Positions 21,784 through 33,375 are shown, numbered from the stretch's first letter. The stretch: DNA of 64,000 nucleotides from Dichetophora obliterata (GCA_963920525.1 OY986439.1:41048819-41112818); one strand, 5' to 3'. Notes: generated from the letters alone by a model not told the origin. Numbers and translations: made by a program.

Positions 21784-22105
21784 CTAACCGCTTTTCCTTT
21801 GCCATTTTCTCGAATAAAAAAGAGGTAAATGACTATAATTGTTATTTTTAGGGCATTCATGCAAATGAGCAATACCCTTATAAATGGTATAAACTGTATA
21901 AATGAACTGTCAAATTTGTATGGAGAAGCCTTTGCATAAACCAGATATTTTTGCTCTTCGATTTAGTTGAGCAATCGATGTGGCAAACTTTTATAATCAA
22001 TTAGCTGTTTTCGTTTTTCGAAAGTTAATTCATTTCTTATTACAAGCCAGCTAAAAGGCAATGAAGAGGTAAAAATTTTGTGAATTAGAGCAAAAGTAAC
22101 AAATA

Positions 22106-22625
22106 CAGGGTCCGCCATCTAACGTTTTTTTTTTCAAATAGTGCTTATTTCGTGAATGGTAACATTTAGCTCATGTCTGATTTGACAGATAATTAGTTTT
22201 ATCCTTCCGCTGATATAAATACAACGCTGGGAAATATTGCGACATTACTTTGAAAATCATGGTAATGTTGCAGAATGTGTGCGAAAATTGCGTATGGATT
22301 TTGGAAGAAGAGAAGCACCGTCGTGTTCGTTATCTTGTGAAAAAAGTGAAAGAAACTGGCATCCTCATCGATAAACCAAAGCGTGAAAAGCCAAAAACAG
22401 TGCGTACACCTGAGCATATTGCTGCTGTGGCAGAAAGTGTGCGTGAAGCGCCATCAACATCATTTCACCGTCGTTCTCAACAATTGAACATTTCGGAGAC
22501 ATAATTGAGACGAATTTTGCATAAAGACCTTGGTATGACGCCATACAAAGTCCAATTGGTTCAGGAGTTGAAGCCAACTGACCACCCAATGCGTTTTTAA
22601 AAAAAACGTTATTTGGCGGACCCTT
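22106..22625. mobile_element. Deleted Tc1/mariner-superfamily element
   Basis: Ends GGGTCCGCCATCTAACGTTT and, in reverse, GGGTCCGCCAAATAACGTTT, with TA on both sides (22104-22105, 22626-22627). Inside, 22250-22600 encodes the N-terminal DNA-binding part of a transposase: a paired helix-turn-helix region ending in SET, a stop, then LRRILHKDLGMTPYKVQLVQ and ELKPTDHPMRF. The catalytic domain is missing, so this is a non-autonomous internal-deletion copy of about 520 bp. Its N-terminal region resembles that of the longer element at 48157-50552, although the TIRs differ. Confidence 0.8.
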
Positions 22626-22942
22626 TATTTAATTGAAAATTATAACTTAAAAACTTATTGACAACATATGCAACATATGACAATATATTGCATTTGAAAT
22701 TATATGCAACAAATGAAATATCGACTTTTATACTATATTCACACACAGGCCGAAAAGCCGCTTTTCAGCTGAAAAGTCTCTTTTCAAAAAAGGTGTTCAC
22801 ACTGAAAAAATAACTTTTCATTTGACATTCAACTTGTAGTAATATGTTTGTTATTATTGCACTTTGCTTAATTTTTTTTACTGTTTAAATTGAATTAAAT
22901 TAAAATTCTTTTAAACCACATTATCAAATACTAAATATATTA

Positions 22943-23231
22943 GGGGTATTCACGATTCAGTGCACTTGCCTGTGCAGTTGAGGACTTGAGGACTTGTGCA
23001 GCTGTGCAGTTAGGTTTTCGTGAACACACCACCATCACCATTTCAAAGCTGTTAACATTTTTCAATGCACACAAGTGCACAACTGCTCAAGTCCTCAAGT
23101 CCTCAAGTTGAAGGTAATAGTAGAAAAGCACTTGTGTAGATTTTTGACGTACGTACAATTTGTTTTTGTAAAGTGCACAAGTCCTCAAGTCCTCAACTGC
23201 ACAGACAAGTGCACTGAATCATGAATACCTC
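22943..23231. mobile_element. 289-bp MITE with 59-bp TIRs and internal repeats
   Basis: The two ends form an inverted repeat of about 59 bp (GGGGTATTCACGATTCAGTG..., GAGGTATTCATGATTCAGTG... in reverse), flanked by TA on each side. Each arm carries a tandem GAGGACTTGAGGACTTGTGC motif. The middle also has CTCAAGTCCTCAAGTCCTCA. No coding capacity. It sits inside the larger element at 22729-23757. Confidence 0.8.
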
Positions 23232-23236
23232 TATTA

Positions 23237-23512
23237 TTCTTACTTGTATTTAATAGTTAAATTATTTACTTTGGCTTCCGCTGCCTTTAACCGAGAGCCC
23301 ATGTCGCTGGTCATTCCCGCATATATATGCATATTTTTCCATGCACCACGAAATTCTTCTGCCTTCTCCTCCCACAGCTCGACCAATATTGCCTCATGCA
23401 GCTCAATCCATTTAACTTGTTCTTTGTATTTTTTTTTATCCAATACAACAAATAAAATGTCCAATTGGAGTTTGACCAAATAAAAAATATCAGCAGACAA
23501 ACGAAATGTCAA
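23237..23512 (-). pseudogene. Myb/SANT-like exon fragment
   Basis: An open frame with no ATG at its head. KWIELHEAILVELWEEKAEE and the end AEAKVNNLTIKYK have the spacing of Myb/SANT-like (MADF-related) DNA-binding domains that accompany Harbinger transposons. Right after the last residues the sequence reads AAGTAAGA, a good splice donor on the minus strand, so this looks like one exon of a formerly spliced gene. The next exon is not visible. Function is inferred only from the motif pattern. Confidence 0.4.
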
Positions 23513-24046
23513 ATATCAGTGACAGCTTGGATTTTAGTAATAGATTTTGAATTTACCTCAACAGATAGTCTGTTCAACAACCAGAATCAGGGTTGTTTTT
23601 TAGCTTTTCAGAGTTTTTCGCTAAAAAGTAAACAATTAGCAGCTTTTCATTTGACAGTTTTTCTATGGCGAAAAAGTTAATATCATGCAGCTTTTCAGCT
23701 GAAAAGCCATTAATGTCCGAAAAGCGGCTTTTCGGGCCTTAGTGTAAACATAGTATAAGGGCTGTTCATACAACCTACCTGGTAAAAATAACTAATTTCT
23801 CAAATTATAAGATTGCCACTTTGCATAAATACCCTTATTACAACTACATATATAGAAATACATACAATCCTATACTTATTGCCTCTGTTCCTTATATTTG
23901 TTATTAACATATGGAAGTATCGACGAAACACAGGGTGACACATATAAAAAAGAAGAATAAAAGTTGCATTAAGTTGATTTTTTCAAGTGTTATTTGTATG
24001 GAAAAAGCTGATTTTTTGTTGCTTTTACTTGCGTTTAATAAAAGCT

Positions 24047-24158
24047 GGGGCCGAATTACAGCATCTGTGATCGAGCAAAATTGTATAAAATTGATAGGCA
24101 CTTATCTCGTCGTGCCCTTCGTAATTTTGCTCGATGACGGATGCTGTAATTCGGCCCC
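24047..24158. repeat. 112-bp near-perfect palindromic element, copy 3
   Basis: Begins GGGGCCGAATTACAGCATCT and ends with its near-perfect reverse (ATGCTGTAATTCGGCCCC). The arms continue through TGATCGAGCAAAATT. The loop has GATAGGCACTTATCTCGTCG. Two diverged relatives sit at 21460-21577 and 21676-21783. It is a MITE-sized palindrome that would form a long hairpin in single strands. Confidence 0.8.
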
Positions 24159-24159
24159 T

Positions 24160-25336
24160 GCTCTTTTTTGCAAGCAAGAACGAGCTCTTAATAACTAAAT
24201 AAAAAAATGTCTTTTGTCCGTGACTTGTCTCGAATCCACGTCCGTAAAAAGTTGAATGTTTTATTTCACTCATTTATTGATTTATTTCACCCAAGATATT
24301 GTCTACTGAAAGCTATAAACATTTTGGAAAAGTTCAAATATCGATATTTTGAATTTGTGACCGCGCATTTTAGACTGTGCGTCGTGTCGTGTTGACGTAA
24401 TAAGGCCGCAGCATATTGAAAAATGTTACACTTTTACAAATATCTGAATGAAAGAAACAACTTGACATAACAAATGAGATACACATCAAGCATTGATTTA
24501 ATGTGGATATTGAAAGTTTACAATTTAACAAATTCGTTACGCAAGTGCAGCTTAAGTTAACAGCTTGGAATATTTTGTCTAGCCAACATTAAAATACACA
24601 CACACACACACACAGTTGAAGAACAGCTTTTTTTGAGTGGTTTTTTCAAAACGTTTGCACACTAGGAAATATACATAGATATCAAACTAAGCACCACGTT
24701 CCATTTTTTCAAAACTACTGACATCAACAGATAAAATAATATTTAATATGAGTTTTCAATTTACACTTATGTAAAGAGAGAGAAAACTTCTAAACATTTG
24801 CCTTTGACATAGATGTTGAATTTGCACTTCTACAATAAAATCTTGACTATACCCATTTTTTTGGTTTTTTTTTTTCTTTCAAAATAAGGTTTAAGAAATT
24901 ATCAAAAATATGATGGAGGCAAAAAACATTTCCAAATTTGAGTATAATTTCCTGTCGTTCAAATCAATATCTAAACCAATTTTGTATAATAATTTATTTT
25001 AATCTGGCAAGATTAATGGACCTAAATTAATTTCAAATCAGATAAGGAATTATTTGTAAGAATCGGTTGAAAATTCATTAAGCTATTGAGCTTGAAGCAA
25101 TAAAAAAAAACTCGTCTAAAGAATTTCTGACATTAAAAGAAGTTTATAGAAAAAAATGGTCTCTTGTAACTTGGCAAAATATGATAAATATGCGTTTATA
25201 GCAATTGTTTCTCACTGTGTAAGCACCAGCGTATATGGTGGTTAGTAGCGAAGCGGTTTGTTATGCATTACACTAAAGTCCAAAAACGCCAACTTAAGTC
25301 CACAACTTTAAACTAAAGCTAAGAGATGGCGATGAC
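24160..25336. other. Intergenic region, no gene seen
   Basis: AT-rich; apart from the AC run no structure stands out. The right part must hold the promoter of the secreted-protein gene at 25735. Confidence 0.45.
24596..24614. repeat. (AC)n microsatellite
   Basis: Simple dinucleotide run in otherwise featureless DNA. Confidence 0.8.
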
Positions 25337-25388
25337 AACAGCAACAATATCAACAGCAACAACAACAGTAACAACAACAACATCAACA
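25337..25388. repeat. (CAA)n-rich tract upstream of the secreted-protein gene
   Basis: Imperfect CAA/CAG triplets. A second such tract lies at about 25660-25725, just ahead of the ATG. Such tracts are frequent in fly 5' regions; they may be in the 5' UTR. Confidence 0.6.
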
Positions 25389-25734
25389 CAAAATAAACGC
25401 CTCTCACTTTCAACCTAAACATGAATTATGGCCAAGATTGAAAACCTATTTAAATATTTGTTGCTACTGTATTTTTTGTTGTTAGTTGGTTTTTTTTGTT
25501 CTTGTATTTTATCCAAGTTGCAAAAGCCGCAACGCTCAATGATTTTATTCAATTTTGCTGACTTTTCAGTTTCAGTTAAGCTTTTAACCAAGTTAGACGA
25601 ATTTTTCAGCACTAAAAGTTTAATAAACGGGAAAACCAACGCAGCGCAAAATATTAAAACAACAACAACAACAGCAACTAAGTGCAAACATAACAACAAC
25701 AAAAACAACCATAACCATAACAGCCTTGATAAAA

Positions 25735-26459
25735 ATGACAAAAACGCGAGCCATGCAGCAAAGCATGCTGTGCAGCATGGTTGTTGTTGTTGTAATGCTT
25801 TTATTGTTGTTGGATAACGCGCGAGCAGCTCCCATGATGTACAAAAAAAATACTCAAGATAAATATGAAGCAGGTGCAGTAAAAGAAAGAAAACAAAGCC
25901 AAGCCAAAACTGAAAGAGATAGCAAGCATAATTTTCATATTTTATTCATAATAAAACACATTAAATAGTTTCTTATGTTTTGTGCTTTTTTGTTGTTTTT
26001 TTTTGCCGGTAGATTTAGTGCCTGTGTCATCGACCGTTATACCGTTAACAGTGCTCGAGGTCAGCTACGGTCTGGGCGGTAAGCCAAGTGAAGAGTATAA
26101 AATGGCTTATTTGAAAAAATTACGCAAGAAGGTTTTGCATGCTGGTCAAGAGGCGGATGAAAAGAGCGACGCAAATCCAGATACGCTGATAACAAGTGAG
26201 TAAACACATAACTATCTCAAAAAAAACACCTTGCACTTACACTATGCAACCTGTGCAACAGGTCGTATGAGCAACAATTATCAAGTGCATAAGACTATTA
26301 TTTCGTTTTTTTCATGACTTTATACATCATGAATTAATATCTTTTTTTATATTTATTATACTCTCTTATTATTGTCTTTTTTTATTTGCACTTTCAGTCA
26401 AGAAAAAGCATCATGATGCCAACAACAAAGCCAAAGTAAAGGGCATTTCAGACAATTGA
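25735..26459 (+). CDS. Predicted small secreted protein, three exons
   Basis: Exons 25735-25873, 26013-26195 and 26398-26459 join in frame to 127 aa. Donors CAG|GTGCAGT and CAA|GTGAGT and acceptors GGTAG and TTTCAG fit; both junctions are phase 1 and complete Asp and Ile codons. The N-terminus has a basic start, a run MVVVVVMLLLLL and a likely signal-peptide cut after NARA. The mature part is about 96 aa, charged and without cysteines. It includes an uncharged stretch (LVPVSSTVIPLTVLEVSYG), a basic helix-like stretch (MAYLKKLRKKVLHAG) and a His/Lys/Asn-rich tail. Dibasic sites (KK, LRKK) could allow processing, so a peptide precursor is possible. A poly(A) signal lies 209 bp downstream. I do not recognise the family. 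Confidence 0.65.
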
Positions 26460-26667
26460 ATGCGGCCTGCAACCGCAAAGCTGCATGTGAAGTGCGCCGC
26501 TCAATGTTTGCATGATGTCACTCATCTACTCAAACAATGACACGTTAATCCAAGTATTTTCGTGCTTATGTCAGAATTTTTTTGCCATCTGCCATCTACT
26601 CTTATAAGGCTTTAGTTTATGTTCAACAATCAATCTGTAATTTTTATACGAACACTTAAATTTATTC

Positions 26668-26673
26668 AATAAA
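26668..26673 (+). terminator. Poly(A) signal AATAAA of the secreted-protein gene
   Basis: Canonical AATAAA 209 bp after the stop codon at 26457-26459, with no ORF between. Confidence 0.55.
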
Positions 26674-27029
26674 GCGAAACACTAACAAATGTATTTAAAA
26701 TGTAGACTTTTAATGATGTGGGTGTCACTTGACGCTCATTGCAAGAAAACTTAGCCAAGCTAAGCCAAAAGCGATTAACAGCTAGTTTTTATAACAGTCA
26801 CGTAAGAATTAATCAAATTTATTTTGATTTTAAATTTATTTTTAACTTATTTTGATTATTTCTTATGTAACTAAATGCACATAGAAAGAAATCTTAATTG
26901 AAATAGTGTCCAGTCTGGAAAAAACCAATAAATCAATCATCTTAGTTATTTTTGTCATAAACTTGTTTCTCGAAAAATCCGATAATTGTACTTTTCTTTA
27001 CTTAAAAGAAGATACGCATTCTACAAGTA

Positions 27030-27900
27030 TGTAAGATGGACGAGAAAAACTATTTTAAAAAATTTCATGGTCATTTTCGATGATTTTTGCAATAAATGGG
27101 CGTGGTATAATATTGAATAAATGGACGTAGTACCCCTCCATGCAAATTTATTACTTTTTTTACTATAACTCGAAAAAAGTAAAGCTATGATTTTTACCGA
27201 CTTCAAAAAGGAGGAGGTTCTCAAGTCGGTTGGTTTTTTTTTTAAATGTATGCACATCGATAACTCCTTAAGTACTACATTGAAGTAGAGTACAAGAAAG
27301 TAGAGACATTGAACGCGAAGGTGCCCGTTTAAAAAAGTGGGTGGTATTCGAAAAAGAGGCGTGGCAATAATAAAACAACGTTGTAACTCGAATAATATTG
27401 ACACTAGGATACTGAAATTAGGTACAGGGGTAAGAACAATTATTAAAAATTATTGTCAAAAAAGTGGACGTTATGTGATAAAGGGCGTGGCAATATTATA
27501 AAAACGCTGTAACTCGAATATTATATACACCAAGAATGTGTAGAATTAATATAAAACACTATGAAGAAAGTGGGCGGTAGTAAACAAAGGGCGTGCCACT
27601 TTTAGAAAAACACTGTATTTCAGTTAATACTGACAAGGGTAATGAAATTTAGTACAGGGATAGGCACAATTATTACAAAAAAGTGGGCGTTATTTGACAA
27701 AAGGCGTGGAAATCTAAGAAAAACACTGTAACTCTAATAATATTGACACAAGGGTACGGAAATTCGAAGAATTATAGCAAAACACAATCAAGAAAGAAGG
27801 CGGAATTTTTCAAAGGGCGTGTCACTATAAGAAAAACACTGTATCTCGAATATTTACACTAGGGTACCAAAATTCGTTACAAGAATGGGCAAAATTGTTG
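27030..27900. repeat. Degenerate tandem repeat, about 105-130 bp period
   Basis: A unit containing an ACTGTAACTCGAATAATATT-like motif recurs near 27374, 27505, 27609, 27723 and 27836, each followed by GACAC(T/A)AGGGTA-like and then GTGGGCG...AGGGCGTGGCA-like sequence. Units are diverged. The GGGCGTGG motif also occurs inside the Helitrons at 31-35 kb, so the array may come from a Helitron interior. Confidence 0.65.
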
Positions 27901-28106
27901 TCATAATCTCCAAAAAGGAAGAAATAAAAACTTTTTAACGAAACAAAAACATCTTCAAAACCACTACAAAGCAAAAATTAATTTTAAATTACTTTTCATA
28001 TTAATTCTTGGTCAAATTTGATAATATATTTATATATATTATTTAATTGGAAATCTTATTATTATAATTAATTTTTTCTATTTTGTATTATTATCATAGT
28101 TCATTA

Positions 28107-28300
28107 TGATGATGAAAAAATATTAATAATGAATACTAAATAAATAATGAATAAGAAATGAATAATGAATATAAAATTAATAATAAAAAACAAATTAGTA
28201 ATGAATAAAAAATTAATAATGAAAAAAAAATGAATAATGAATCAAAAATGAATAATGAATAAAAAATGAATAATGAATAACAAATGAAAAATGAATTTAA
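28107..28300. repeat. Small array of the GAATAATGAATAAAAAAT satellite
   Basis: Imperfect tandem copies of an 18-bp unit, the same satellite as at 30455-31035 (reverse orientation) and 36325-36735. Confidence 0.75.
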
Positions 28301-28335
28301 GTCAGCGATACCCGGATGACTCCAAAATGACGGCT

Positions 28336-28687
28336 AGTTGGCATAAAAACAAGTGTCCCTTATCAGCCGGTGTCAAGATATTTTGGTCCTAATTTATCGG
28401 AAACAAAAAAATCAAAGCGCATATTAATAAGATTACGACAACCTTAAAAACTTTTATAAGGTTTGGTTATAATTTTCCCCTGCATCGGGGATCAAAAGCT
28501 CAACGCTTTGACAGCATTTTTAAAAAGTTACGCTAAATTTTTCCTATTAGGGCAAACTTAATAATTCTAGTAAAGGTTGTAGCTACAAGTATCCTCATTA
28601 ATATGCACTTTGATTTTTTTATTTCCGATAAACTAGGACCAAAATATCTTGACACCGGCTGAAAAGGACTGGTTTTTTTATGCCACC
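28336..28687. mobile_element. TIR element of about 350 bp
   Basis: Arms of 75-90 bp are inverted copies of each other. The left carries CAGCCGGTGTCAAGATATTT and TGGTCCTAATTTATCGG; the right carries the reverse of both near 28632-28660. Outer ends about TTGGCATAAAAACAAG. No target duplication found, no ORF. Confidence 0.65.
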
Positions 28688-28910
28688 AATCGACAAGAAG
28701 ATGCATTTAAAAATAAACAAAAATATTATTTTGGAATATTTTTTGATATTATTAACACTGTAATTGTACGAGTAGAAATTTAATTCTTTTGCGTTTCTAC
28801 AAAACAAATTTAAAAAAAGGCATATTAAATTTTCCACTATAAAGTGACTTATTTCTGTATAATTTTTTCTTATTATTTCTTTGCAATAACTCAAAATACG
28901 TCGCTATCTA

Positions 28911-29298
28911 ACACGGGCGTTACACGAGACAGTACTGTTAAAAGACAGTGAAAAATACGTATTAATTGTCAAACTTTGTATCTGTGAAAAAGAGTCCACA
29001 CAGTTGGCAAGACAGTAGACAAAATAGTAAAAAATTTCTATTTTATCAAGACATTTTTTGTTAAAACTACGAGCACGCCAAAGTATTGCGAATATTCAAT
29101 TAATTCTATCAAATTTGCTCGTCTTTTGTCATTTGATATGCTAAATATCATTCTACTGTCCTAGCTACTGTCCCGCCAACTGTCTACCAAAAACTGAAGA
29201 CAGTAGAGCAGACAGTAGTAAAAGTGAGTGTGTGTGGGTAAAAATTTGTGTATGTGTTGCGACTGTCTTAACAGAACTGTCTCGTGTAACCCCCGTGT
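28911..29298. mobile_element. 388-bp MITE with TA target duplication
   Basis: Ends ACACGGGCGTTACACGAGAC and, in reverse, ACACGGGGGTTACACGAGAC, each flanked by TA (28909-28910, 29299-29300). The ACAGT motif is repeated inside both arms. No coding capacity. Confidence 0.8.
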
Positions 29299-30129
29299 TA
29301 GATTGAATTCAAAAATTATGTTCAGTAGAATCTTTGACAATAATTACCAGACATTTGAGACCAAGCTGAGTAAAACTACGATTTTGCATTTGATTGTGTA
29401 AAAATAACGCTAATCTACACGGTTTTTTTATCCAGAGACCTGAAATACTTTTCTAAAACAACTTTTTACGCTGATTCCACGCCTTTACTCAGTATTTCTC
29501 TAATAGGTCGATTTTTTGAGATACAGGGTGATTTGAATATTTTAGACTCTGATCCAGTTGTTTTACTCTGAAAACTAAACTTTTTCATGTAAAGCAATAA
29601 TTTGTACGTCATCTGGCAGATAATTAAATGAGCTATCTAATACTGAATTAACCATTTGCTTGTCATGTTTCTTCTCTGATATATTTAAGTCAAAAGTTCA
29701 AAATTTGAGATTTTTGTAAAAAATTTTGAACTTGGACCGTCTTTTGCGTAATGTTTTAAGCTATTTTTAAAACATGTTTTAATTTTAAGTTTTTGTATAT
29801 TAAATTTCCTTTATTAATATGCCATTTACAATAGGAAAAAAATTAAAAAAAATTAAAACAAGTTCAAAAGCTATTTTGCTCAATCATATGACATAGAACA
29901 TTTTTTTTGTAAAATAAGTATATATTAAGAGTATATTTTAATAAAACAAAATTTATATATAATAACATTTCATTCTTTAATTGAAAATTATGCCCGTGGC
30001 GAATCTTGGATTAGCCGAAAGGTTTGGGGCTAAAGGGCTAGTAAAGAGGTCTTAAAGTGGAGATTGAAAATTAAAAACTACTAGACATGGAACTTTTTTT
30101 TTATTATCAATGAAATAATTTCTCGTATA

Positions 30130-30304
30130 AGACTCTAGCAGTAGTCGCCCATCATGCTTTCGTTACAATTCCCTTGGTAGTGCTTTTCAATTCTTAGCAT
30201 ATCTTAATGGAATATCCCTTTGTTCATCGCTTGTTGCTTGTCTGAAGTTCTTGCTTTTATTATTCCCAAGAAAGTTAAAAACTATATTCTTAAATGATAA
30301 CCAG
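30130..30304 (-). pseudogene. Unassigned transposon protein family, C-terminal piece
   Basis: Continuation of the gene piece at 36987-37326 across the hAT-like insertion. After removal of one target duplication the frame is continuous (WLS then FKNIVFNFLGNNKSKNF). Further pieces read SDEQ..RDI and, after a frameshift, YQGNCNESMMGDYC. They match SDEHGERFHKDI and the Trp/Met-rich C-terminus of the family. A deletion has removed the segment between NFLGNN and SDEQ. Confidence 0.7.
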
Positions 30305-30454
30305 CAGAGCTGTAAAAGAATGCATTCAATTTGATTTAAATCACAAAAAAATGAACCATGAATAACAAAAAAAGAATGCATTCAATGAATGCAAAATTAA
30401 TTTATAAATAAAATTTTTAATTCACACTCAATTTAAAAAAAATGCTTAATTATT

Positions 30455-31035
30455 CATTTCAATTATTCATTTTCGTTATTCAGATTAAAGAATCAAATTT
30501 TTTATTCATTTGAATGCTATTCTCAAAGAATTCCATTCCCAAAGAATTACAGAATTTTCAATTATTTCATTTTTAATCATTATTCATTTTTTATTCATTA
30601 TTAATTTTTTATTCTTTATTCATTTGTTATTCATTATTAATTTTTTATTCATTATTAATTTTTTATTCATTATTCATTTGTTATTCATTATTCATTTTTT
30701 ATTCATTATTCATTTTTTATTCATTATTCATTTTTTATTCATTATTCCTTTTTTATTCATTATTAATTTTTTATTCATTACTCATTTTTTATTCATTATT
30801 CTTTTTTTATTCATTATTTATTTTTTATTCATTATTCATTTTTTATTCATTATTAATTTTTTATATATTATTAATTTGTTATTCATTATTCATTTGTTAT
30901 TCATTATTCATTTTTTATTCATTATTCATTTGTTATTCATTATTCATTTGTTATTCATTATTAATTTTTATTCATTATTCCTTTGTTATTCATTATTCTT
31001 TTTTTATTCTTTATTCATTTGTTATTCATTTTTTT
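30455..31035 (+). repeat. TTCATTATTCATTTTTTA satellite array, left arm
   Basis: About 30 imperfect copies of an 18-bp unit (variants TTCATTATTAATTTTTTA and TTCATTATTCATTTGTTA). Because the period is a multiple of three it yields a spurious hydrophobic reading frame, which I do not annotate. Inverted counterpart at 36325-36735. Confidence 0.9.
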
Positions 31036-31096
31036 GTCATTGCTTATCAATTTGACGATATTGATAAGAACAGAAAAAAAAAATTTAAAAAGTTAA

Positions 31097-32792
31097 TCTA
31101 TATATATAAAATGGAATGTGTGTTTGTTTATTTGTTTGTTTGTACCTTATAGGAGACCAAACCGATCTTCCTGAAATTTTCACAGCATTTAACTGGGACT
31201 CTGGCATGATTAATAGGGTACTTTTTTAGACCACGCCCACTTTTTAAAAATTATGTAATTGCTCCCGTATAGTTTTTAACAAATTTACTTCAAATTGTAT
31301 ACACATTTTACTCCAGGCGAGGTAGAAATAAATATTTCTTACGCCACGCCCCCTTTCACGCCCCTTTTCACGCCAAATTTAAGTTTGAAACTTTTTGTTC
31401 TCTGTACAAATTTGTCCCTTCCAACGGATTATTTTTTATTTGGTAGTAATTGCTCTTAATACTGTTCACGTCGTCATATTACTATGAACCACGCCCACTT
31501 CACCGCCCCTTTTTTAATTCAGATACTTACTTATACCACTAACAATGTTTGCTATACAAAATACTTTTTTGCAATATGTATTTACCTAAAGTTTTATATA
31601 GTTTTTATATACAGGTAAGGTAGCCATAGATTTTTTATTACCAAATCCCCCTTTTTCGCCCCATTTTACTTTAATTAAAATTAATCTGCTTTCAATCTAT
31701 ATATATAAAAATGAATGTCTGTCTGTTTGTTTGTTTGTTTGTGCTTTATAGGAGGCCAAATCCTTGGACCGATCTTTCTGAAACTTTCACAGCATTTTAC
31801 TATGACTCTGGAAAGAATAATAGGCTATATGAAGTTTTTATTGGACAAAGGGGCGTGGCACTGACCATATAACCCAAAAATTTAAATCGCCATATTTTGG
31901 GTATTTTTTGACCTACGTTGATGCTATTTGGTACAAATGGTATTGGCATAATTAGGAATACGTACCAGGAGAAAAGTGGGTGGGACCACGCCCCTTTTTA
32001 GGAAAATTAAAAATCGCAATATAGTCTTAACTACTGGACCGATCGTCATTATATTTTCACAATAGGATATTCTTACGAAATAATAAATTCTTGACTATAT
32101 AAAGTTGTGAGTGGAAGAAGGGGCGTTGCCTCGCCCATATAACCAAAATTTAAATTCGTTATATCTTGGGCATTTTTTGACCAACGGCGGCAGTATTTTT
32201 ATATATGGTATTGGCATGAATAGAAATACGTACCAAAAGAAAAGTGGGCGGAGCACGCCCCTTTGTTTGCGATATATTGGAAGCTGGACCTGATAACCGA
32301 TCTTAAATTTTCACAGCGTTCAGCTTTGACTCAGGAATACTTATAACATGATAATATTTTTCGACCATGCACACTTCTGCACCTACTTTTTTACTACGTT
32401 TATTAACGGCTTTACCACAAATTTAAAAAACGTATTAATTAAAATAGTCGGGTAGCCCCATTATCTTTCTTCTACCACTGTCTTGAAAACAGCTGATTTT
32501 ATAATACGTGTAAATTAAAATAGAGAAAGGGGTAACCCCATTCTCATTCTCCCACAACTGACTGCGAAACAGCTGATTGTGTAATTGCTGCTTTTTGATT
32601 GGTCTGAAAATAAAAAGGGGGAGCATGAAGCAAATTACATGCGATTCAGTGCTGAATTCTAATTGGTTTACAACAAAAAAAGAGGCGAAGCATTGCAATA
32701 ATTAAATTAAATAAATAAATTTTTGTAAATATATAAATACTTTTAATTTTATTTTATACGAGGGGGTAGCGAAGCACACCGGGTTCAGCTAG
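31097..32792 (+). mobile_element. Composite Helitron, copy A
   Basis: Starts TCTATATATATAAAATGGAA followed by GTTTGTTTGT repeats and ends ACACCGGGTTCAGCTAG, inserted between A and T as Helitrons do. A second Helitron-type 5' end (TCTATATATATAAAAATGAA) occurs at 31696, so the unit is a chimera of two related elements, the first lacking its own 3' end. No Rep/helicase is encoded. The interior is rich in GGGCGTGG motifs. Confidence 0.8.
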
Positions 32793-33375
32793 TATACATA
32801 TATACAGAGTTGTTGTTGCCTTCTTCAAACTTATTTGATCTAAATAGCTCACAATAAAAGTATTTTCATTTAAAAATTGGTTTAAGAAATCCAACATAAA
32901 ACTTGATATAAAACGCGTCGTTCTCTAACTTCAGGAGCAGAAAGATATCTGTTAATAAAAGTATGTACAATTTAAGTTACCAAAAACTGGTGAGAACTTA
33001 AAAATAATTTTTTGTACTTTTATATCGAATGCGTAACTCGTTTTGTTTTTTTGCGAAAGCTACGATTGTAAATTTGTTGCATATTTTATATAAAAACAAC
33101 ATTTAAAAAGTTTTCTATAGAAAAACGCCTTTTCTATATTAAGCCATCGATAAGTAAAAAAATTGAGTTTCTCATCTGAATGAAACATGAAATAAACATT
33201 TTGAAAAAAGGAATCCAAGTTACCGAACTACCCCCTTAAATATGAAAAAACTTCAAGTACTTAGAATCGTACGCTTGCAACCACAAACTAGGTTAACACT
33301 AAACTGACCGCAATTGGTAAATCAGACCTGCTTTTATTGTTTTTCGAATCTATACATGGTTTTTCATTCTATCTA

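Larger units (their letters stand above)
22729..23757. mobile_element. Harbinger-like TIR element with nested MITE
   Basis: The left end (from about 22729, TATACTATATTCACACACAG then GCCGAAAAGCCGCTTTTC) pairs in reverse with the right end (GAAAAGCGGCTTTTCGGGCC then TTAGTGTAAACATAGTATAA). The internal motif CTTTTCAGCTGAAAAG is also repeated near both ends. It contains a Myb/SANT-like exon fragment on the minus strand and a 289-bp MITE. The assignment to PIF/Harbinger rests on the Myb-like fragment and is tentative; no nuclease gene is present. Confidence 0.6.

Noticed and set aside
25428..25817. Upstream 129-codon frame overlapping the first exon of the secreted-protein gene
   Set aside because: Different frame, low-complexity Asn/Lys/Thr content from CAA repeats, and no splice support; the signal-peptide frame explains the locus better.
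30510..31055. A 181-codon open frame of repeated Ile/Phe/Leu-rich segments that could look like a membrane protein
   Set aside because: It is a by-product of the 18-bp TTCATTATTCATTTTTTA satellite, whose period is a multiple of three. The inverted array at 36455-36770 gives the same artefact.
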